64,000 nt of DNA, from positions 3,219,001 through 3,283,000 of the forward strand of contig NZ_BLPI01000001.1 of assembly GCF_019649015.1 (NCBI RefSeq), in the 5' to 3' direction. The position numbers and the translations under genes are program-made. Within the stretch, counting starts at the first letter, position 1; every line of letters begins with the position of its first letter. Below the pieces are notes generated by a model. It did not search any database and was not told the origin of the DNA. It was given only the letters and a program-made list of their open reading frames with translations. Below, piece by piece: positions 19,108-28,846 of this stretch. The stretch is from Agarivorans litoreus (GTDB taxonomy: Bacteria; Pseudomonadota; Gammaproteobacteria; Enterobacterales; Celerinatantimonadaceae).

Positions 19108-20847
19108 CTAGTCTCCTTTGGCAATACCTTCACGCCTAGGATCGGCCACACCTACTAACCTATCGGGGTAGATCCTAATGCCTTGCAAACCCGAAGTCAT
19201 GTCTTTGATTTTGGTTTTGTAGCCTAAGGCTTCTAAGGCCGATTGCTGATCTACGGCGGCTGTATTGGCTTCTAACTCAAAGGTGCCAAAACGATTGTTT
19301 AAATGAGGCTGTTCAACAGCCTGTTGTAGGCTCATTCCCCAGCTCAAGTGGTTAACTAAACTCTGTGCTACATAGCCGATAATGCTACTGCCACCCGGTG
19401 AGCCAATGGCAATAATTGGCTGTTTGTTTTCCATAACAATGGTTGGCGCCATAGAAGAGCGAGGGCGTTTATTGGCTGCGACTCCATTCGCCACTTTCTT
19501 GCCGTTTTTCTCAGCGACAAATGAGAAGTCAGTCAGCTGATTGTTTAGTAAGAATCCTTTTACAAATACTCTCGAACCAAAGGCATTCTCAATGCTACTG
19601 GTCATCGACAGTACGTTGCCTTGGGCATCCACAATACTGATGTGAGTGGTAGAAGGAAGCTCTAGGCTTTGGTCCATGCTGCGATTGGCGTTTAAAGGCA
19701 ACTCGCCAGGGTTTACCGAGGCTAAGGCTTTATCACCACTTAACAGCTTAGCGCGCTTGGCAAGGTACTCAGGGCTTAGTAAGTTGCTAAGTGGCACGTC
19801 GACAAAATCACTGTCGGCAAGGTAGGCGCCTCGGTCTGCAAAGGCTAGGCGAGACGCATCGCCGAGAATACGCCAGCTTTGTGGATTATTAGGTCCCCAA
19901 TCTGCCAAGGGGTAATGCGCAGCAATGCCGAGGATCTGTCCAACGGTACTAGCGCCTGAGCTAGGTGGTCCCATGCCACATATTGAGTATTGAAAGTAAG
20001 CTGTGCAAAGGGCAGGGCGCTGTTTTACTTGGTAATTGGCTAAATCTTCTTCACTAAGCAAGCCGGGGTTGTCATTGAATTGACCAACAGCCGCAACAAT
20101 TGCTTTGGCGGTATCACCTTGATAAAAACCTGAAGCACCTTGCTCTGCAACCAACCGTAAGGTGTTAGCGTAATCAGGGTTTTGTAGTAAGTGCCCTTCG
20201 CGTAAAGGCTCGGTTGAGTCATCAAAAAAGTAGTTACGAGCCTCTGGGTAGCGGCCGAGGCGTTCAGCGTCGCCAGCAATTAGCTTCGCCAATCGCGGGC
20301 TCACTCTAAAGCCTTCTTTGGCTAGGCCGATTGCCGGTTTAAACAAATCTTGCCAATTGCTGCTACCGTAGCGCTGATGCATTTCTTCAAACAGCGCGAT
20401 AACTCCAGGTGTGCCTACTGAACGTCCACCCACCACTGCGTCATAAAACTTTAGCGGTTTACCTTGTTGGTCCAGAAACAAGCCAGCATCAACTTGTGAA
20501 GGAGCGGTTTCTCGGGCGTCAAAGGTGGTGAGTTGTTGCTTGGCCGCATCGAAATACACCACAAAAGCGCCGCCACCAATCCCTGAGGATTGCGGCTCAA
20601 CCAAGCCTAGTACGCTTTGCACGGCAATCATTGCATCTACGGCGTTGCCGCCTGCTTTTAGTACCTCATAACCGGCTTCAACCGCTAAGGGGTTAGCAGC
20701 CGACACCATGAATTTTTTGGCAGTGACCTCGGTCTTAGCCTGCACTCCGCTGGCTAACTCTGGGGCATAAGCATCGGTGCTTTGGCTATTTGAATAGCAA
20801 AAGCCGCTAATTATTAGTGTTGATGCAATGAGGCTGCGAGTAAACAT
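19108..20847 (-). CDS. ggt: Gamma-glutamyltransferase
   Basis: Periplasmic enzyme that cleaves glutathione and other gamma-glutamyl compounds; made as a precursor that cuts itself. The 579-residue protein has a signal peptide, then the large-subunit core (ANPLAVEAGYEVLKAGGNAVDA). The self-cleavage and nucleophile threonine is in the LPSTTHISIVD block (about residue 394), followed by SSIENAFGSR and the oxyanion GSPGGSSIIG. Length matches E. coli Ggt (580). Its stop codon is 3 bp from the end of a MITE-like hairpin, so the extreme C-terminal codons may have been reset by insertion. Confidence 0.95.
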   Translation of the reverse strand: MFTRSLIASTLIISGFCYSNSQSTDAYAPELASGVQAKTEVTAKKFMVSAANPLAVEAGYEVLKAGGNAVDAMIAVQSVLGLVEPQSSGIGGGAFVVYFDAAKQQLTTFDARETAPSQVDAGLFLDQQGKPLKFYDAVVGGRSVGTPGVIALFEEMHQRYGSSNWQDLFKPAIGLAKEGFRVSPRLAKLIAGDAERLGRYPEARNYFFDDSTEPLREGHLLQNPDYANTLRLVAEQGASGFYQGDTAKAIVAAVGQFNDNPGLLSEEDLANYQVKQRPALCTAYFQYSICGMGPPSSGASTVGQILGIAAHYPLADWGPNNPQSWRILGDASRLAFADRGAYLADSDFVDVPLSNLLSPEYLAKRAKLLSGDKALASVNPGELPLNANRSMDQSLELPSTTHISIVDAQGNVLSMTSSIENAFGSRVFVKGFLLNNQLTDFSFVAEKNGKKVANGVAANKRPRSSMAPTIVMENKQPIIAIGSPGGSSIIGYVAQSLVNHLSWGMSLQQAVEQPHLNNRFGTFELEANTAAVDQQSALEALGYKTKIKDMTSGLQGIRIYPDRLVGVADPRREGIAKGD

Positions 20848-21206
20848 GCTAAATCCTTTTTTAATGCGTATTTAGCCAGTGTAGCAGTCCATATATTAAT
20901 CGCCATCGCTTGTTTATGTGACTGAATTTATGCAGATTTTTCTATTTGTATGAGAATTGAGCACGGCAGTGACGTAGATAAGAGACAGCTTGAAGCCGCA
21001 TAACTCGTCGGTTTTGGCTTTTATCGCTATTTAGGTGTCGCTTTTCGGCGACGCTGGCATTTAAATTGCGACCGTGATTTGTGGTTATGAGCTTGATTTT
21101 AAAGGTTTTTTAAAAGTTGGTTCGACCTTTGCTATATGTAGTTCGTCAACCGCTAAACCTAGTTAGCGGCCATTTAGTGAAGTAGATGTTAAACAAGGAG
21201 TTTCTT
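20848..21206. other. Intergenic region between ggt and the EF-hand gene
   Basis: 359 bp holding the divergent promoters. An AAGGAG ribosome-binding site at 21195-21200 serves the next gene. No repeat, RNA gene or other structure could be recognised. Confidence 0.5.
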
Positions 21207-21467
21207 ATGAACTTGAAGTATAGCTTTCCAGTGTTAGCGCTATTTGTAGCTAGCCTAGCCTCGGCAAATAGTGAAGTGTTCAAAGACCTAGATACCAACC
21301 AAGATTTGGTGGTAAGCATGGAAGAAGCTGCCGAACTACCGATCCTTACTGAAGTATGGAGTGAGCTTGATACAGACCAGGATGGTGTATTAAGCCAAGC
21401 AGAATTCATAAACCTTGAAATTTCCGTTCAACCTGAAGACCCTGAAAACAGCGAAGTAGCTGAATAG
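21207..21467 (+). CDS. Small secreted EF-hand calcium-binding protein
   Basis: An 86-residue secreted protein with two EF-hand loops. The ATG at 21207 follows AAGGAG by 6 bp and gives a clean signal peptide (LALFVASLASA); an in-frame ATG seven codons upstream lacks a ribosome site. The loops are DTNQDLVVSMEE (about 28-39) and DTDQDGVLSQAE (about 55-66). Both have acidic or polar residues at positions 1, 3, 5 and 12, so calcium binding is plausible. The C-terminus is acidic. Function is unknown; similar small EF-hand proteins are common in marine gammaproteobacteria. Confidence 0.85.
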   Translation: MNLKYSFPVLALFVASLASANSEVFKDLDTNQDLVVSMEEAAELPILTEVWSELDTDQDGVLSQAEFINLEISVQPEDPENSEVAE

Positions 21468-21578
21468 TTAGTTCCTTTATGTTTTCGTGAACCGATCCAA
21501 TTTTAGGACGCTGTCGGGGGCCAATTTTTCTGCGATTTGGTCTAGTTTGTAGCAGTTTTAATCCTCGATAATTTTCCA

Positions 21579-21613
21579 GCGCTTAAGTCTGTGCTAGCTT
21601 AAGCGCCTTTTTT
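21579..21613 (+). terminator. Intrinsic terminator after the EF-hand gene
   Basis: Inverted repeat GCGCTTAAG / CTTAAGCGC with a 10-base loop, then CTTTTTT. It also lies just past the stop codon of the convergent exporter gene and may serve only the rightward transcript. Confidence 0.8.
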
Positions 21614-21616
21614 CCT

Positions 21617-22894
21617 TTATAGCGAGCTACGTTGCGGTACCGCTACGTTAGCAAATAAAATCCCCGCCACAATCGACATGAAAATCAAAAATGTTTGCGA
21701 ACCAATATTGGGAATGCTCACCATTGACTCACCTAATACTAATGAATTTAAGCTGATATAAGCCTTACTACCCGGTACCAACAATACTATGCCTTGTAGC
21801 AATACCACCGATGCAGGTGACTTGGTTAATTTGGCAAATAGGTTTGCATATACACCCACAATAAATGCCCCTACAAAAGGGCCTAATGCTTCGCCTAGAT
21901 AGGCACTGCCAGCAAAAGCGGCTGCGTAGGCAATCACTCCCGAAAGAATGCCCCACGGTAAATCTTTAGCGCGTACTTTAAATACCACGCTAAGGCCTAA
22001 GGATAACAACACCACACCTAGCCACTTAATCCACCAGGTGCTAACAAAGCTAGATTGAAGATCAACCTGCCCCCAAATTAGAGCACCAAAGGCCATGCCT
22101 AACACCGCGCCAAAATAGAGTTTAAACAACACCATAATGCCGTCCATTACCCTTGCCGTGCCCGATATAAGCTCGCGTGCTGCTAACTCACTTAAACCAA
22201 GGGTGAGCGATAAACCTGGAATGAAAATAATGATCGCCGACAGCACCACAATGGGTATGTTTAAATCAGGCACAAACTGAGAAATAGCCACCGCCACAAA
22301 GGAGCAGAGTAGTGCAGCTACCGGCTCTAACGCTTCAAGCACCCCTTTAGAGTGCTCGGCGCGATACGCCAAATAAAATGAAATACAACTAAGCAAGCTC
22401 GACCAAATAATGGTGCTCCAATTGGCCGACATTAACATGGCAAATGCGCCGCCAGTAATGGCAAAGGCCAAGCAAATTACCCAAGGAGAGTGTAAAGCTG
22501 GTTGATTGGCCATTTGGTTAAGCCGCTCTATTGCTTCAGTTAAACTGATTTCTTCTTCGGTAACTTTTTTTACCAGTTGATTGGTGCGCGCCAATAAACC
22601 TAAATCAATTTCACCGGGCTTTACTCGCATCACATAGTTATATTCTTGAGTATCGTCTGGTGCCCACAATACAAAGGTGAGAGAAGTAGGAGTCACTAAA
22701 AAATAGCCATTTAGGCCTAAGGTTTCAGCGACATTACTTAGGTGTGACTCTAAGCGAAACGCAGGCGTACCATATTTATGTAGGGCCTTGCCTAGTCTGA
22801 TAATGAAATTACGTTTTACTTCAAAGCTTGATTGTTTCAATGCGGGGGCTAATTCTAAAAAGCGGATGCTTAATTGTATCCCACTGATTGGCAT
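21617..22894 (-). CDS. ThrE-type threonine/serine exporter family protein
   Basis: A 425-residue inner-membrane protein of the ThrE family, which exports threonine and serine. The N-terminal half is the soluble-plus-membrane ThrE domain (RLGKALHKYGTPAFRLESHL, then FIPGLSLTLGLSELAARELISGTAR). The C-terminal half is the second set of five helices (ThrE_2), with AYAAAFAGSAYLGEALGPFVGAF and LVPGSKAYISL. About ten hydrophobic segments are visible. In some bacteria the two halves are separate genes; here they are fused, as in Corynebacterium ThrE. A terminator-like hairpin stands in its 5' leader. Confidence 0.85.
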   Translation of the reverse strand: MPISGIQLSIRFLELAPALKQSSFEVKRNFIIRLGKALHKYGTPAFRLESHLSNVAETLGLNGYFLVTPTSLTFVLWAPDDTQEYNYVMRVKPGEIDLGLLARTNQLVKKVTEEEISLTEAIERLNQMANQPALHSPWVICLAFAITGGAFAMLMSANWSTIIWSSLLSCISFYLAYRAEHSKGVLEALEPVAALLCSFVAVAISQFVPDLNIPIVVLSAIIIFIPGLSLTLGLSELAARELISGTARVMDGIMVLFKLYFGAVLGMAFGALIWGQVDLQSSFVSTWWIKWLGVVLLSLGLSVVFKVRAKDLPWGILSGVIAYAAAFAGSAYLGEALGPFVGAFIVGVYANLFAKLTKSPASVVLLQGIVLLVPGSKAYISLNSLVLGESMVSIPNIGSQTFLIFMSIVAGILFANVAVPQRSSL

Positions 22895-22914
22895 TTGGTG
22901 TAGTTGTCTTGAGA

Positions 22915-22937
22915 TAAAAAACGCCTGCTGGCGTTTT
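22915..22937 (-). promoter_or_regulatory. Terminator-like hairpin in the leader of the ThrE-type gene
   Basis: Stem AAAACGCC / GGCGTTTT (22918-22925 with 22930-22937), four-base loop. Read leftward it ends in TTTTTT, 21 bp before the exporter start codon at 22894. It could be an attenuator or the end of a short upstream transcript. Confidence 0.45.
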
Positions 22938-23045
22938 AACCAGAGAAATTTTCCTATTTTTTAATGAAATAGCGTACAGAATCGGCCTGATCATTTATCA
23001 TTTACAGTTAGCTAATTATTCTCACGTGCTGTCTCGGAGGACACC

Positions 23046-24761
23046 ATGGCCGCTGGTAAATATTTACGTTGGAAAGACGAAAACGGTAACGAGTTTCGCC
23101 CTGTTTCAATATCTGGTAACGCATTACTTAACGATCGTACTTTAAATAAAAGCTCAGCTTTTAGTTTTGAAGAGCGCGAAGCCTTTAATTTGGCGGGCTT
23201 GTTGCCTCCCAAGCCGCAAACCTTTGAAGATCAATTAAAGCGTGTTTACCAAGGCTTTTTAAGTGCCTGTAGTGACATAGAGCAATACCAATATCTACGC
23301 GCACTGCAAGACAGAAACGAAACCTTGTTTTATGCATTGGTATCACGCCACATTGAAGAAATGGCGCCGATCATTTATACCCCAACAGTGGGTAAGGCCT
23401 GTCAGGAATTTAGCCACCGCTATCAAAAAGACCGCGGGTTATACATTACCGCAGAGAATGTCGACCAAATGGGCGAGATGGCGCGCCACTTCGCCGGTAA
23501 AGATATTAAGATTATAGTGGTTACCGACAGCCAAGGTATTCTCGGCCTAGGCGATTTAGGCATTGGTGGCATGGGTATTCCTATTGGTAAGTTGTCACTG
23601 TATACCTTAGGCGCCGGTATTCACCCTGCACGTTGTTTGCCGATTGCGCTTGATGTAGGTACCGATAATCAAGACTTACTCAACGATCCCATGTATTTAG
23701 GTCTTCCGCAAAAACGGATGCGTGGTCAAGAGTATCAAGACTTCATCGAGAAATTTGTGGCGCAAACTAAGCTGCACTTCCCCGAAGCGGTGTTGCAATG
23801 GGAAGACTTTAGTAAGTCTAATGCCTTCGATAACTTATCTAAGTATGAAGACGAATTGCCATCATTTAACGATGATATTCAAGGTACCGGTTCTGTAGTT
23901 TTGGCTGGCGTGATTGGCGCTACTAAAATTAAAAACGAAACCCTTGGTGAGCAAGTTTATGCTGTGTACGGTGCTGGCGCTGGCGGCGTAGGTGTTGCCG
24001 ACCAAATTTTTGCTGGTTTGCTTAAAGAGGGCATTAACCACCAAGAGGCGCGTGATCGTATTTTCATTCTAGACTCTCGCGGAGTGGTTTTTGACAACCG
24101 TGAAGATCTCGATGAATACAAAAAACGTTACGCTAAGCCATTTGAACTAGCCCAAAACTGGACGCTAGCCGAAGCAGGCAAGGCGAGTTTGGGCGAGCTT
24201 ATCGATAATACGCCGGTTACCGTATTATTAGGCTGTAGTGGCGTAGGCGGCGCATTTAAAGAAAGCCATGTGAAAAAGATGCTGGAATATACCGACCGCC
24301 CGATGGTATTCCCGCTATCTAACCCAACAGATAACTGTGAAGCTCTGCCAGAAGATGTATACAAGTGGACCAATGGCCAAGCCATTGTGGCCACCGGCAG
24401 CCCCTTTGACGACGTAGATTACAACGGTAAAAACTACCGTATTGGTCAGGGTAACAATGTGTTTATCTTCCCCGCAGTTGGCCTTGCAACCATCGTTTCA
24501 GGCGTAAGCAAAATCACCATGGAAATGTTTACCACAGCGTCGTTTGCTTTGGCTGAGTATGTTTCTCAAGAAGACTTAGACAGCGGCTGTGTATTCCCAA
24601 GAATGCGTGAGCTAAAAGAAGTTTCTGGCTTTGTCGCTAAAGCGATTTTAAAGCAAATTCAAGAAACAGATCCGCAAGGCTGTTTGAGTGGTAAAGACAT
24701 CGACCAAGAAATTGCCGAACATATGTGGGAGCCTATTTACCTGCCATACCGCAGAGTATAA
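23046..24761 (+). CDS. maeA: NAD-dependent malic enzyme
   Basis: Oxidative decarboxylation of malate to pyruvate with NAD(P). The 571-residue protein is the long, large-subunit form typical of E. coli MaeA (565). Visible motifs include YIYTPTVG-type sequence as IIYTPTVGKAC with the catalytic tyrosine, the metal/NAD signature FNDDIQGTGSVVLAGV and the dinucleotide motif GAGAGGVGVA (about residues 313-322). The ATG at 23046 follows a TCGGAGG ribosome-binding site. It is a single-gene unit with its own terminator. Confidence 0.95.
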   Translation: MAAGKYLRWKDENGNEFRPVSISGNALLNDRTLNKSSAFSFEEREAFNLAGLLPPKPQTFEDQLKRVYQGFLSACSDIEQYQYLRALQDRNETLFYALVSRHIEEMAPIIYTPTVGKACQEFSHRYQKDRGLYITAENVDQMGEMARHFAGKDIKIIVVTDSQGILGLGDLGIGGMGIPIGKLSLYTLGAGIHPARCLPIALDVGTDNQDLLNDPMYLGLPQKRMRGQEYQDFIEKFVAQTKLHFPEAVLQWEDFSKSNAFDNLSKYEDELPSFNDDIQGTGSVVLAGVIGATKIKNETLGEQVYAVYGAGAGGVGVADQIFAGLLKEGINHQEARDRIFILDSRGVVFDNREDLDEYKKRYAKPFELAQNWTLAEAGKASLGELIDNTPVTVLLGCSGVGGAFKESHVKKMLEYTDRPMVFPLSNPTDNCEALPEDVYKWTNGQAIVATGSPFDDVDYNGKNYRIGQGNNVFIFPAVGLATIVSGVSKITMEMFTTASFALAEYVSQEDLDSGCVFPRMRELKEVSGFVAKAILKQIQETDPQGCLSGKDIDQEIAEHMWEPIYLPYRRV

Positions 24762-24791
24762 GGCCTTAACAATTAATTAGCTGTTAAGCAT

Positions 24792-24819
24792 AAAAAGGAG
24801 CCAATCGGCTCCTTTTTTG
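24792..24819 (+). terminator. Intrinsic terminator of maeA
   Basis: Perfect hairpin AAAAAGGAGCC / GGCTCCTTTTTT, 30 bp after the maeA stop. The A and T tracts suggest it can also stop the convergent transcript. Confidence 0.92.
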
Positions 24820-24846
24820 TGTGAAGAGTGGATGTAGGGTTTAGCC

Positions 24847-26589
24847 TTAGTTAGCAGTAATTTCCCATACTGTTAACGACCCACTTACTTCGTTACCTAC
24901 CAACAATAATGGTTGGCTGGTTGGGCTGTTATCGGCGGCAACAAATACCAAGCTTTCTGGGGCTAAGTCACCAATACTGTCATCAACGCTTAAACCTTCT
25001 GTTAGGTCACGGTTAATTACGTAGGTTTCGAACTTGCTGTTGTAAGGGTTAGTTACATCGTAAACCATAATGCCGCCCATGCGCTCTAGGCCAATAAAGG
25101 CGTAGGTTTTGTCGCCAACAGTGCCAACTGTTAGCGCTTCGGGTTCAGCGCCTTTGTTTTCTGAGCGAGAGTCGCCTTCGTTCTCATCATCACCGTTGTT
25201 AAAGGCATTGCCGTGAAGTGCTGCAGTGATGCGACCAATTTCATCACCAGAATCGAATACTACTAAACCATTTTGATCCCATACGGTGAATGAGCGAGCG
25301 CCGTAGGCTACAGCAGTTTCATACTCGCCATTGCCGTCGGCATCGCCCAGTACATTAGTTACGCGTAGGTCATCAATCTCGCCGCCGGCTTGCAGTGCTT
25401 CTAGCTTAGAGCCTGCTTGGGCGGTAAGGTTTTTAAGTTTTACTTCTTCAGTAAAGGCTAAGCAACCATCGTCTTCATCGTAGTCTTGACCACCCGCAGC
25501 AACACAGGCAGCTTCGTCGGCTACATCAAAGAAATACTCTCGTGCATCACCTTCGTTGGCAGTGATGAGGAACGGCGCACCATTCCACGAGAAAGAGGCA
25601 ATGGTGTCTGGCATGTACGCGCCGTATAAGCCGTCGTATTGGCCAAAGCTCACTGTGCCATCTTCGTTCCCGTCAAAGTTTAACCCTGACCAGTCTTTAT
25701 ATCCCAAGCCGATAATTTGCACGCTGTTATCGCTTAAATCTACAAGTGCTAAGCCGTTGTTTTCTTGAAGCGTTACATAGGCCATGTCGTTGCTGGCGGT
25801 AATGTATTCAGGCTCTAAGTCTTGTGCAACAGTGGTGGCAATTACTTGGCCGTTTAAAGTACGACCACTTGGGTTAGGGAAGTGTAGCCCTTTAGCTTCA
25901 AGCTCACTTTGCATGCCGTTAAAGCCAGTAAAGTCGATGATAGTGGCGCTAGTTGCTGGTGTTCCATCAGTTACGCTAATGACTGCAATTGAGCCTTCAG
26001 GATCGTTACTGTAATCGCCGCTTGGCTCACCTTCGTTAGCCACAATTACTTTGCTGCCATCAGGCGTGAAAGTTACCATATCTGGCAAGTTTCCTACTTC
26101 AACAGCACTGAGGAACACAGGAGTGCCGGCGTTTAAACCATTGTAGAAAACAATGAAACCGTTGTTGGCTTGCGCGTCGGCTTCTATGGCGACTGCCATT
26201 AAATCATTATGCACGGCAATACTGTTGGCTCCGCCCAGAGCTACGCCATTGGCTTCGGTTGGCAAAGTAAGTGGGGTTGCGCTTAGGTTAGTATCGCTGG
26301 TTGGAGCACTTAGTTGCTCAGAGCTAAGGCCAGAGGCATCAATCATCTCAACCGTTGCGTCAGAGCTATTAATGGCATAAATAGTTTGAGTAGCAGCGTG
26401 GTATTGCAGGATCTCAGCAGCACCGTCTGGGTTTAATACTGCACGACCAACCGGATTAAGCATGATGCTGCTAACAGCATCTGCGCCAGGCTCACCGTTT
26501 AAACCATTTTGACCATCGTCACTACTACACGCTGTTAATGTTAGGCTAGAAATTACTGCCAATGAAACCAAGCTCTTCTTGAGCATCAT
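24847..26589 (-). CDS. Choice-of-anchor I domain lipoprotein
   Basis: A 580-residue cell-surface or periplasmic lipoprotein. The lipobox is LTLTAC (cysteine at about residue 21), followed by a glycine-rich linker. The body is a repeated beta-propeller-like array (NSIAVHNDLMAVAIEAD, PDMVTFTPDGSKVIVANEGEPSGDY, AYVTLQENNGLALVDL, ALTVGTVGDKTYAFIGLERMGGIMVYDV). This is the signature of the choice-of-anchor I family, in which the anchor varies between species. VANEGEPSGDY and ITANEGDAREY are strongly conserved family blocks. Enzymatic activity is not established. It is monocistronic and divergent from the fasciclin gene. Confidence 0.85.
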   Translation of the reverse strand: MMLKKSLVSLAVISSLTLTACSSDDGQNGLNGEPGADAVSSIMLNPVGRAVLNPDGAAEILQYHAATQTIYAINSSDATVEMIDASGLSSEQLSAPTSDTNLSATPLTLPTEANGVALGGANSIAVHNDLMAVAIEADAQANNGFIVFYNGLNAGTPVFLSAVEVGNLPDMVTFTPDGSKVIVANEGEPSGDYSNDPEGSIAVISVTDGTPATSATIIDFTGFNGMQSELEAKGLHFPNPSGRTLNGQVIATTVAQDLEPEYITASNDMAYVTLQENNGLALVDLSDNSVQIIGLGYKDWSGLNFDGNEDGTVSFGQYDGLYGAYMPDTIASFSWNGAPFLITANEGDAREYFFDVADEAACVAAGGQDYDEDDGCLAFTEEVKLKNLTAQAGSKLEALQAGGEIDDLRVTNVLGDADGNGEYETAVAYGARSFTVWDQNGLVVFDSGDEIGRITAALHGNAFNNGDDENEGDSRSENKGAEPEALTVGTVGDKTYAFIGLERMGGIMVYDVTNPYNSKFETYVINRDLTEGLSVDDSIGDLAPESLVFVAADNSPTSQPLLLVGNEVSGSLTVWEITAN

Positions 26590-26891
26590 GTTATATCCCT
26601 ATAAATAGTTACAATTCGAAGGGCATTTTGTGTACTCAATGTGACTTTACGATGACGAAAATATGACAATCAATGAAATATTCCAATAAGGTAAAGCGTG
26701 AACTTAAGCCTGAAGATTTTAGCGATTTCCTGCTGTGTAAGTAATTGAATATAATAACTATTCCATCTGATCTATTTAACGCTTTAGTTTGATAAAAGTG
26801 GAACGATTGTGCTTTTCGTTTGATCTAAGCAAATTTGCCAGCCGTAACCATTCTCGAAACCTACGCAACTTAAGCTTGAAGGAAAGAGACA
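26590..26891. other. Divergent promoter region, anchor I lipoprotein and fasciclin genes
   Basis: 302 bp, AT-rich, with no ORF or repeat recognised. A GAAGGAAAGAG ribosome-binding site for the fasciclin gene lies at its right end. Confidence 0.5.
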
Positions 26892-27389
26892 ATGATTAAA
26901 CGAATTGCAAGTGTATTTACTTTGATTATCACAACAATGACATTCTCAATGCTGGCTCACGCTGACCATCACGGCATGAAAAAGGACGTTGTTGATGTGG
27001 CCGTCGAGAATGGCTCTTTTACTACTTTAGTTACCGCTGTGAAAGCCGCTGGATTGGTTGATACCTTAAAGGGAGATGGGCCTTTTACGGTGTTTGCTCC
27101 CACCGATGAAGCCTTCGCAAAATTGCCTGAAGGAACCGTGGAAATGTTACTCATGCCTGAGAACAAAGATAAGTTAATCGCCGTGCTTACTTACCATGTT
27201 GTAGCTGGAAAAGTCATGGCAGCCGATGTAGTTAACATTGAGAGCGCTACAACCGTTCAAGGAGGAATGTTAGCCATTAGCACTAGCGGTGAAACGGTAA
27301 TGATCAATAACGCAAAGGTAGTGGCTGCAGACATTAAAGCTAGCAACGGTGTGATTCATGTTGTAGACACCGTATTGTTACCAAAATAG
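26892..27389 (+). CDS. Secreted fasciclin (FAS1) domain protein
   Basis: A 165-residue secreted protein with a single FAS1 domain, a fold used in adhesion and cell-surface contacts. The signal peptide ends in SMLAHA (about residue 24). The H1 motif is [15 protein letters not shown] (about 65-79), the YH motif is [10 protein letters not shown], and the H2 motif is [14 protein letters not shown] at the C-terminus, so the domain is complete. It is monocistronic and followed by a terminator. Partners and function are unknown. Confidence 0.92.
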   Translation: MIKRIASVFTLIITTMTFSMLAHADHHGMKKDVVDVAVENGSFTTLVTAVKAAGLVDTLKGDGPFTVFAPTDEAFAKLPEGTVEMLLMPENKDKLIAVLTYHVVAGKVMAADVVNIESATTVQGGMLAISTSGETVMINNAKVVAADIKASNGVIHVVDTVLLPK

Positions 27390-27396
27390 GTGTATC

Positions 27397-27430
27397 GGCA
27401 GGGCATAAATTAAACCCTGCCTATTTTTTG
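27397..27430 (+). terminator. Intrinsic terminator of the fasciclin gene
   Basis: Stem GGCAGGG / CCCTGCC with an 11-base AT-rich loop, followed by TATTTTTT, 8 bp after the stop codon. Confidence 0.88.
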
Positions 27431-27471
27431 GGGTAATGGTTATAGACCGCTTGCCAAGCCTAGCGGCGACC

Positions 27472-27498
27472 AAAAATAAAAGGGGCCTTAAGGCCCCT
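27472..27498 (-). terminator. Leftward terminator for the aldo/keto reductase gene
   Basis: Perfect 18-bp palindrome AGGGGCCTTAAGGCCCCT; read leftward it is followed by TTTTATTTTTG. It lies about 200 bp beyond the reductase stop codon. The rest of the 312-bp gap 27390-27701 shows no further feature. Confidence 0.7.
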
Positions 27499-27701
27499 AA
27501 TCGATTTATGCGTTTAGTACTATTGTTGTTTTGTAGGTGTAAACACCTTTTTGTCAGTATAGACAAGTTGTGTCAAAAGTAACTCGTAATATGTTTGTTT
27601 CAGGTGGTTTTTCCAAAGACTGTGATCAGCATACTACCCAAGAGGGAGTATGCCGTGGTAGAGCTTTTGCTCTATTGTTGTAAGGGCTTATTTTTAAAAC
27701 A

Positions 27702-28685
27702 CTAGAAGCGTTCTGGCCCTGCTGGTTTATTACCCAGAATATCATCCACTTGCTGCCAAACTTGCTGATTTAAGCTGCTGCTGTTGGTTAGCGCTTGCAA
27801 GTTATCTTCAAGCTGTTCCAGTTTAGATACGCCCAAAATCACGCTGCTTACATTGGGAGTGCGTAAACACCAGTTTAAGGCCAAGTGGTGCAATGGCATG
27901 TCTAATTGCTGAGCGAGCTGGTTTAGCTGGGCAATTTGCTCAAGTTTGTTGTTTTCACCCATTAGCATATCGCGCAACCATTCATAGCCAGGCAAACTTA
28001 AACGACTATTCTCTGGTACCCCATTTAGGTATTTGCCAGTGAGCAAGCCGCTCGCTAATGGAGAGAAAATAGTGGTGCCTAGTCCAGTTAAAGAATAAAG
28101 CGGCAGGTACTCGGCTTCTACTTTGTCACGAACCATCATGTTGTATTGTGGTTGCTCCATTACTGGGGCATGTAAGTTTTCGGCTTTAGCCACTGCCCAT
28201 GCTTCGGTAATTTGTTGGGCGCTCCACTCAGATGTGCCCCAATACATTACTTTGCCTTGGCAAACCAAGTCGTGCATGGCGCGTACAGTTTCGTAAATTG
28301 GCGTATCAATGTCTGGGCGGTGGCAGTAAAACAAGTCTAGGTAATCTACTCGCAGGCGTTTAAGTGCTGCATGGCAGGCATCAAATACATGTTTGCGGCT
28401 TAGCCCACGTTGGGTGGGTTTATCACCGCCCCAAAATACTTTGCTAGATACCACAAAACTATCGCGAGACCAGCCCAGTTGCTCAATGGCTTGACCCATT
28501 AGCCGTTCACTCTCGCCGCTTTCGTAGCCTTCGGCATTATCGTAAAAATTGATACCAGCATCATAAGCCCTTGCCATGATCTGCTTGGCCGCTGATAAAT
28601 CCACTTGTTTACCAAAGGTTACCCACGAGCCTAAGCCAAATTCACTCACTTGCAGGCCGCTGCGGCCTAATCGACGGTATTGCAT
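27702..28685 (-). CDS. Aldo/keto reductase, YghZ/Kv-beta-like
   Basis: NAD(P)H-dependent aldehyde reductase with a TIM barrel. The start at the ATG 28685 gives the usual family opening MQYRRLGRSGLQVSEFGLG (327 residues); the TTG four codons upstream is unlikely. Catalytic residues visible are the aspartate and tyrosine in FYDNAEGYESGESE (about 47-60), lysine in SSKVFWG and histidine in YLDLFYCHRPD. FWGG, the RGLSRKH block and YNMMVRD place it in the voltage-gated potassium channel beta-subunit-like subgroup. It is divergent from a LysR regulator that may control it. Confidence 0.88.
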   Translation of the reverse strand: MQYRRLGRSGLQVSEFGLGSWVTFGKQVDLSAAKQIMARAYDAGINFYDNAEGYESGESERLMGQAIEQLGWSRDSFVVSSKVFWGGDKPTQRGLSRKHVFDACHAALKRLRVDYLDLFYCHRPDIDTPIYETVRAMHDLVCQGKVMYWGTSEWSAQQITEAWAVAKAENLHAPVMEQPQYNMMVRDKVEAEYLPLYSLTGLGTTIFSPLASGLLTGKYLNGVPENSRLSLPGYEWLRDMLMGENNKLEQIAQLNQLAQQLDMPLHHLALNWCLRTPNVSSVILGVSKLEQLEDNLQALTNSSSLNQQVWQQVDDILGNKPAGPERF

Positions 28686-28846
28686 ATAGTTACCCAATTT
28701 AATGGAGGAAGTTGGCTCAAGTATAGAGTTAATAAAGCCCCTGAAAAAAGAGGGTTAAAGCAAAAATACTATTTGTTATATCAAACAAAATATTGGTTTT
28801 TGCGTATTATGATAGACAAGTTTGAGGTTGTAGAGCGGGGTGAAAG

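Noticed and set aside
27702-28697. TTG at 28697 as start of the aldo/keto reductase
   Set aside because: The ATG at 28685 gives the usual family N-terminus.
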